DNA from: Paracoccaceae bacterium
Lineage (GTDB): Bacteria > Pseudomonadota > Alphaproteobacteria > Rhodobacterales > Rhodobacteraceae
NCBI GenBank assembly: GCA_023254015.1
Contig: JALQYS010000373.1
Location: forward strand, 1 to 7,395
Reading direction: 5' to 3'
Length of the DNA stretch: 7,395 nt
This document shows, piece by piece, positions 5,378-7,395 of the stretch. The first letter of the stretch is position 1. Each line of letters starts with the position of its first letter. A program made the translations under genes and the position numbers. The notes below the pieces were generated by a model. It did not search any database and was not told where the DNA came from. It saw only the letters and a list, made by a program, of their open reading frames with translations.

Positions 5378-6261
5378 TGCTGATCTCTCGCCGCTACCTG
5401 CCCTCGATGCCCTCGCTTCTGGCGCTGGAGGCGGTGGACCGTCTGGGCAGCGCCTCTGCCGCCGCCGAAGAGCTGAACCTGACGCAAGGCGCGGTCAGCC
5501 GTCAGCTGCAGGTGCTGGAGGGGCAATTGGGGGTGGCGCTGTTCATCCGCGACAAGCACCGCCTGAGGCTGACGCAGGGCGCGCGCGACTATTGCCGCGA
5601 GGTGCGCCGGCTTTTGACGGGGTTGGGGCAGGCAACGCTGACTTTGCGGGCCAATCCCGGCGGCGGGGCGCTGAACCTGGCGATCCTGCCCGCTTTTGGC
5701 ATGCATTGGCTGGCCCCGCGTCTGGCCGGGTTTGCCCAGACCCACCCGGAGGTGACGGTAAACCTGTCAACCCGGCTCAAGCCCTTTGACTTTGAAACCA
5801 GCCCCTTCGATGCCGCGATCCATTACGGCCGGCAGGATTGGGCGGGCGTGGAATACCTGCCGTTGATGCAAGAGGACATGCTGGCGGTCGCCGCCCCGTC
5901 GCTGCTGCCAAAGCCCCTGGAGCGGGCCGAAGAGGTTCTGGCCCTGCCGCTTTTGCAACTGGAAAGCCGCACTGGCGACTGGGGGCGCTGGCTGGCCCAT
6001 CACGGCACGCCTGGCCTGCGCCCGCCCGCCATGCTGTTTGACCAGTTCGCCACCATGATGCAGGGCGCGATCCACGGGTTGGGGGCGGCGCTGATCCCGA
6101 CATATCTGATCGGGCGCGAGCTGGAGACCGGCCGTCTGGTGCCGCTTTTTGGCCCGGCGATCCCGTCAACCGGCAGCTATTACCTTGTCTGGCCGAAAGA
6201 CCGCGAGGACCGCGCCCCGCTGCAGTCGTTCCGCCGCTGGCTGAAGGCCGAGATCGGCTGA
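5377..6261 (+). CDS. LysR-family transcriptional regulator (GcvA-like), probable regulator of gcdH
   Basis: This 294-residue protein has standard LysR length. The N-terminal winged helix-turn-helix (about residues 8-66) includes SASAAAEELNLTQGAVSRQL, the recognition region, and then VLEGQLGVALFIRDKHRLRLT. A linker helix follows, and the effector-binding periplasmic-protein-like domain occupies about 95-294, with D-A-A-I-H-Y-G and the terminal G-L-G-A-A-L-I-P-T-Y-L motif typical of the GcvA-like branch. Divergent placement from glutaryl-CoA dehydrogenase makes that gene the likely target, with a catabolic intermediate such as glutarate or glutaryl-CoA as possible inducer (inference). The start chosen has GAGGAAA six bases upstream. 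An in-frame ATG at 5362 with AGGGG nine bases upstream would add five residues (M-R-K-A-H). A TTG/ATG further upstream (5296) would give an unusual 27-residue extension and is rejected. Both start and ribosome site fall in a palindrome, suggesting autoregulation. Confidence 0.9.
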   Translation: MLISRRYLPSMPSLLALEAVDRLGSASAAAEELNLTQGAVSRQLQVLEGQLGVALFIRDKHRLRLTQGARDYCREVRRLLTGLGQATLTLRANPGGGALNLAILPAFGMHWLAPRLAGFAQTHPEVTVNLSTRLKPFDFETSPFDAAIHYGRQDWAGVEYLPLMQEDMLAVAAPSLLPKPLERAEEVLALPLLQLESRTGDWGRWLAHHGTPGLRPPAMLFDQFATMMQGAIHGLGAALIPTYLIGRELETGRLVPLFGPAIPSTGSYYLVWPKDREDRAPLQSFRRWLKAEIG

Positions 6262-6307
6262 TCCTGCTTGTCTTTGTTCAAACCCGGGGCCAGCATGGCG
6301 CGGCAAC

Positions 6308-6315
6308 AGGAGGTG
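6308..6315 (+). promoter_or_regulatory. Strong ribosome binding site deciding the start of the FAD oxidoreductase
   Basis: AGGAGGTG is a near-perfect Shine-Dalgarno. It is centred about eight bases before the ATG at 6320 and fixes that ATG as the start. It is the strongest ribosome site in the right half of the window, implying high translation compared with the regulator just upstream. Confidence 0.8.
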
Positions 6316-6319
6316 CCCC

Positions 6320-7395
6320 ATGAAGATCGGTGATGTCAGCTTCTGGTATGCCGACATTGGCCTGCCAGAAACCCGCCGCCCCTCACTTGCGGGCGATACG
6401 ACGGCGGATGTGGCGATCATCGGCGCCGGGTTCACCGGGCTTTGGACCGCCTGGTATCTGATGCAGGCGCGGCCCGACCTCAAGGTTCTGATCCTTGAAA
6501 AAGACTTCGCAGGTTTTGGCGCCTCGGGTCGCAATGGCGGTTGGTGCATGGGCACTTTCGCCTGGAACCATGCGAAATACGCCAAAGCCACCTCGCGCGA
6601 GGCGGTTCTGTCCATGGCCCGCGATCTGGAGGGCACCGTGGCGGAAATCACCGCGGTCTGTGCGGCTGAGGGCATCGACGCCGACATCCTGCCCTCCGAA
6701 GAGATGATGGTGGCGACGAACCCCGCGCAATTGCAGCGGATGAAAGAGGAAATCGCCCATCGCCGGCACTGGGGCGATGGCCACCGGGTGCGCGAACTGA
6801 CCCCGCAAGAAGTGGCGCAGCGCATCGCCATTCCCGGCGCGCTGGGGGCGATGGTGGTGTCGGGCATGACCCGGATTCAGCCCGCGAAACTGGCGCGCGG
6901 TCTGGCCGAGGCGGTGGAACGCAAGGGCGCGCGGATTGTCGAGGGCACGACCGTCATCTCCTATGACAAGGGCCGGGTGACGACCGACAAGGGTATCGTG
7001 CGGGCGCCGATCATCCTGCGCTGCACCGAGGGCTTCACCGCCGGGATCGCGGGGCACAAGCGCGACTGGGTGCCGCTGAACTCGGCCCAGATCGCCACCG
7101 TGCCCCTGCCGCCCGAGGTCTGGGCCAGGATCGGTTGGGACGGGCATGAACTGATCGGCGACATGAAGAATGCCTATTGCTACTGCCAGCGCACGCGCGA
7201 AGGCCGCATCACCGTGGGCGCGCGCGGCGTGCCCTACAAGTTCGGCTCAAGGATGGATGCCAATGGCGAACCCGATGCCAAAACCATCGCCCGGCTGAGC
7301 GCCATCCTGCACGAACATTTCCCCGAGGCCGCGAAATACCCGATTGACCACGCCTGGTGTGGCGTCATCGGCGTGCCGCGCGACTGGTGCGCCAC
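6320..7395 (+). CDS. FAD-dependent oxidoreductase of the DAO family (PuuB/DadA-like), 3' truncated by the window
   Basis: The frame is open from the ATG at 6320 to the end, giving 358 residues; related proteins run to about 430-470, so roughly the last 100 are missing. The N-terminal dinucleotide fold holds G-A-G-F-T-G (35-40) and Glu60 for the FAD ribose, then F-G-A-S-G-R-N-G-G-W (66-75), the flavin-binding phrase of the DAO family. Later come V-G-A-R-G-V-P-Y-K-F-G-S and H-A-W-C-G-V-I-G-V-P-R-D-W, which in this subgroup belong to the substrate and flavin domain. An N-terminal W-Y plus short linker before the fold is typical of gamma-glutamylputrescine-oxidase-like proteins. Members oxidise amines or amino acids to imines with loss of ammonia or an aldehyde product; the substrate here is not determined. 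It follows the LysR gene by 58 bases on the same strand and could be co-transcribed. No signal peptide is visible, so it is probably cytosolic. Confidence 0.88.
   Translation, partial: MKIGDVSFWYADIGLPETRRPSLAGDTTADVAIIGAGFTGLWTAWYLMQARPDLKVLILEKDFAGFGASGRNGGWCMGTFAWNHAKYAKATSREAVLSMARDLEGTVAEITAVCAAEGIDADILPSEEMMVATNPAQLQRMKEEIAHRRHWGDGHRVRELTPQEVAQRIAIPGALGAMVVSGMTRIQPAKLARGLAEAVERKGARIVEGTTVISYDKGRVTTDKGIVRAPIILRCTEGFTAGIAGHKRDWVPLNSAQIATVPLPPEVWARIGWDGHELIGDMKNAYCYCQRTREGRITVGARGVPYKFGSRMDANGEPDAKTIARLSAILHEHFPEAAKYPIDHAWCGVIGVPRDWCA

Noticed and set aside
6166..7147. Two long minus-strand open frames (6166-6867 and 6383-7147) opposite the FAD oxidoreductase
   Set aside because: The plus-strand frame has a strong ribosome site, the FAD fold and family motifs. 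The minus-strand translations are Arg/Pro/His/Gln-rich with no domain character.

Overview
This is a GC-rich chromosomal window with the codon habits and gene families of an alphaproteobacterium, most likely a member of the Rhodobacterales (Paracoccus/Rhodobacter-like). That placement rests on protein character and base composition only. Six genes plus one 5'-truncated gene fill almost the whole window. No rRNA, tRNA, CRISPR array, insertion sequence or prophage gene is visible.

Left part (1-1666): the end of a small beta-rich secreted protein, resembling the C-terminal barrel of TbpB-like proteins, overlaps by 4 bp (GTGA) an outer-membrane protein. That second protein has a signal peptide, a TPR-like periplasmic region and a C-terminal beta-barrel, and looks like a surface lipoprotein assembly modifier (Slam, DUF560). 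Together they read as a client plus translocon pair of the type XI secretion class. This is the most unusual content of the window.

Middle part (1725-3939): a compact Ni-type glyoxalase I (gloA) ends at a clear intrinsic terminator. A 170-bp leader with two hairpins follows. Then come nrdR (repressor of ribonucleotide reductase genes) and ribD (bifunctional riboflavin deaminase/reductase), also coupled by a GTGA overlap. A strong hairpin with A-tract and T-tract flanks closes ribD and serves the convergent gene on the other strand.

Right part (4061-7395): glutaryl-CoA dehydrogenase (minus strand) diverges from a LysR-type regulator (plus strand). The regulator is followed at 58 bp by an FAD-dependent amine/amino-acid oxidase-type gene that runs off the window. 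The divergent region holds a perfect TATGAG-N5-CTCATA palindrome that fits the LysR T-N11-A rule and overlaps the regulator's ribosome binding site and start codon. The layout suggests a locally regulated glutarate/lysine or diamine catabolic unit; that pathway link is inference.
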